This document shows positions 63,104 to 64,000 of a DNA stretch of 64,000 nucleotides, one piece after another. Position 1 is the first letter of the stretch; the number at the start of each line of letters is the position of its first letter. Origin of the DNA: an uncultured Ellagibacter sp. (GTDB taxonomy: Bacteria > Actinomycetota > Coriobacteriia > Coriobacteriales > Eggerthellaceae); assembly GCF_934636505.1 (NCBI RefSeq), contig NZ_CAKUAL010000002.1, positions 1 through 64,000 on the forward strand, written 5' to 3'. The notes beneath the pieces are model-generated. The model saw only the letters and a list, made by a program, of their open reading frames with translations. It had not been told where the DNA came from and did not search any database. Made by a program: the position numbers and the translations under genes.

Positions 63104-64000
63104 TTACGAAAGTCCGAGCAAGGTGGAAAGTGACGCCATGAAGCTCGACATGTTGCGGTAGCACATGAACAGCGTGATCACGATGAACACCACGCCGCAG
63201 ATGTTTGCGAACGCATGGTTGCGCCACTTGCCGAGAGCCTTGCCGTTGGCAACGTACATCACGAAGAACGCCATGATCGGGAGCAGGATGGCGTTTGCCG
63301 CCTGCGCGACCAGGATGAGCTGCGTGGGGCTCTTGCCGAGCGTGACGGCCATGACGCAGCCGAGCACGAGCACGATCATCCAGATGATCTTGAACTTGAT
63401 GTCCTTGAGCGTCTTGCCCCAGCCGAGCACGCCGTTCACCGCGTAAGCAGCGGAAAGCGGGGCCGTGATGGCAGAGGAGAAGCCGGCAGCCAGCAGGCCG
63501 ACGCCGATCATAAACGTTGCCCAGGAGCCGAGCAGCGGCTCGAGCGCCATGGCCATGTCCTTGCCGTTGGAAACGGTGATGCCGGTGTTGCCGTAGATGT
63601 TCGCGGCAGCGCAGATGAGGATGGCCATCGAAATGATGCCGCCAAGGCCGATGGAGAGCACGGTGTCAAAGCGCGCGTCGGCGATCTGCTCGGGATCCTT
63701 GAAGCGCTCGGCAGCGCCGGAGGCATGCAGGAACAGGTTGTACGGCACGATCGTGGTGCCGATGAGGCCGACGGCGGTGAGGATGCCCTTGGAAGCTTCC
63801 TGGCCGGCGGGCAGCTGCGGCGTGAAGAGACCTGCGGCAACCGCGCCCCAATCGACGGGGGAGAACAGGGCGGTCACGAAGAACACGACGCCCATGAACA
63901 CGACGATGCCCGTGAGAATCTTCTCGACCAGCTTGTAGGAGCCGACCCACATGCAGGCGAAGGCGAGGATGCCGAGCACGATGACGATGGGGATCATCGG
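63104..64000 (-). CDS. NRAMP-family divalent metal transporter, 3' part (possibly magnesium type)
   Basis: The N-terminal part lies beyond the window; about 299 codons are visible with eight hydrophobic segments. The transmembrane-6 motif reads GTTIVPYNLFLHAS, where Mn/Fe NRAMPs have Ala...Met-Pro-His. Replacement of the Met by Val is a trait reported for NRAMP-related magnesium transporters, including one from Eggerthella lenta. Transmembrane 1, which would settle it, is not in view. Confidence 0.88.
   Translation of the reverse strand, partial: PMIPIVIVLGILAFACMWVGSYKLVEKILTGIVVFMGVVFFVTALFSPVDWGAVAAGLFTPQLPAGQEASKGILTAVGLIGTTIVPYNLFLHASGAAERFKDPEQIADARFDTVLSIGLGGIISMAILICAAANIYGNTGITVSNGKDMAMALEPLLGSWATFMIGVGLLAAGFSSAITAPLSAAYAVNGVLGWGKTLKDIKFKIIWMIVLVLGCVMAVTLGKSPTQLILVAQAANAILLPIMAFFVMYVANGKALGKWRNHAFANICGVVFIVITLFMCYRNMSSFMASLSTLLGLS

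Overview
The window reads as one contiguous stretch of a high-GC Gram-positive chromosome and looks most like an Eggerthellaceae/Coriobacteriia member. I infer this from the codon bias, the type III glutamine synthetase, MurT/GatD lipid II amidation, an LGKTG-type cell-wall-anchored giant protein, 4Fe-4S-rich redox proteins, molybdopterin genes and an NRAMP-related transporter. It is not a named species call. I see no CRISPR array, rRNA operon or prophage. Genes are dense, many starts are GTG or TTG, and strong Shine-Dalgarno sites usually decide the start.

Layout. 1-380: 3' remnant of a transposase and a terminator. 0.7-3.3 kb: a MobB-MobA fusion for the molybdopterin guanine dinucleotide cofactor, then a polyferredoxin. 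3.4-5.9 kb: a complete polar amino acid ABC importer. 6-7.6 kb: a membrane-anchored HtrA protease. 7.8-18.5 kb: the classic pyrH-frr-uppS-cdsA-dxr-rseP run (nucleotides, ribosome recycling, undecaprenyl and isoprenoid lipids, site-2 protease). It is interrupted between dxr and rseP by an opposite-strand 1543-residue surface protein. 18.5-22 kb: a HAD phosphatase, a CmpB-type membrane protein, and metA with a small downstream partner. 22.2-23.1 kb: rplM-rpsI. 23.4-26.4 kb: a small protein gene and a large NTP-transferase/cysteine-desulfurase fusion. 26.6-33.6 kb: an MFS protein, a VapBC-like toxin-antitoxin pair, glutamine synthetase III and HtpG. 33.7-40 kb: tRNA-Thr(CGT), a LysR regulator, a candidate small RNA, a MurT-GatD fusion, an LCP wall-polymer ligase and RlmH. 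40.1-45.2 kb: a BceAB-like ABC transporter with its two-component system. 45.7-55.4 kb: exonuclease III, FolE, an ACT protein, a MoeA-like protein, UspA, a glycosyltransferase-like protein, a SpoU methylase, an isochorismatase-like hydrolase, MazG, a small alarmone synthetase and an Fe-S aldo/keto reductase. 55.6-61.8 kb: a second amino acid importer whose binding-protein gene is separated from its permease and ATPase genes by a roughly 3-kb accessory patch (Abi/HEPN-like protein, GyrI-like protein behind a LexA-like box, two decayed genes). 62-64 kb: RarD and the end of an NRAMP-family transporter.

The most striking unexplained signal is a palindromic DNA element with a nearly invariant core of about 33 nt. 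It sits inside the interdomain linkers of two unrelated fusion genes (sufS-like and murT-gatD) and is read in different frames, so the DNA or RNA, not the peptide, is conserved. Other points of interest are a probable C-rich-loop small RNA before murT-gatD, a site-2 protease whose PDZ region seems replaced by a winged-helix-like insert, a LexA-like site before the GyrI gene, a CIRCE site at htpG, and a translationally coupled leader peptide before the surface protein.
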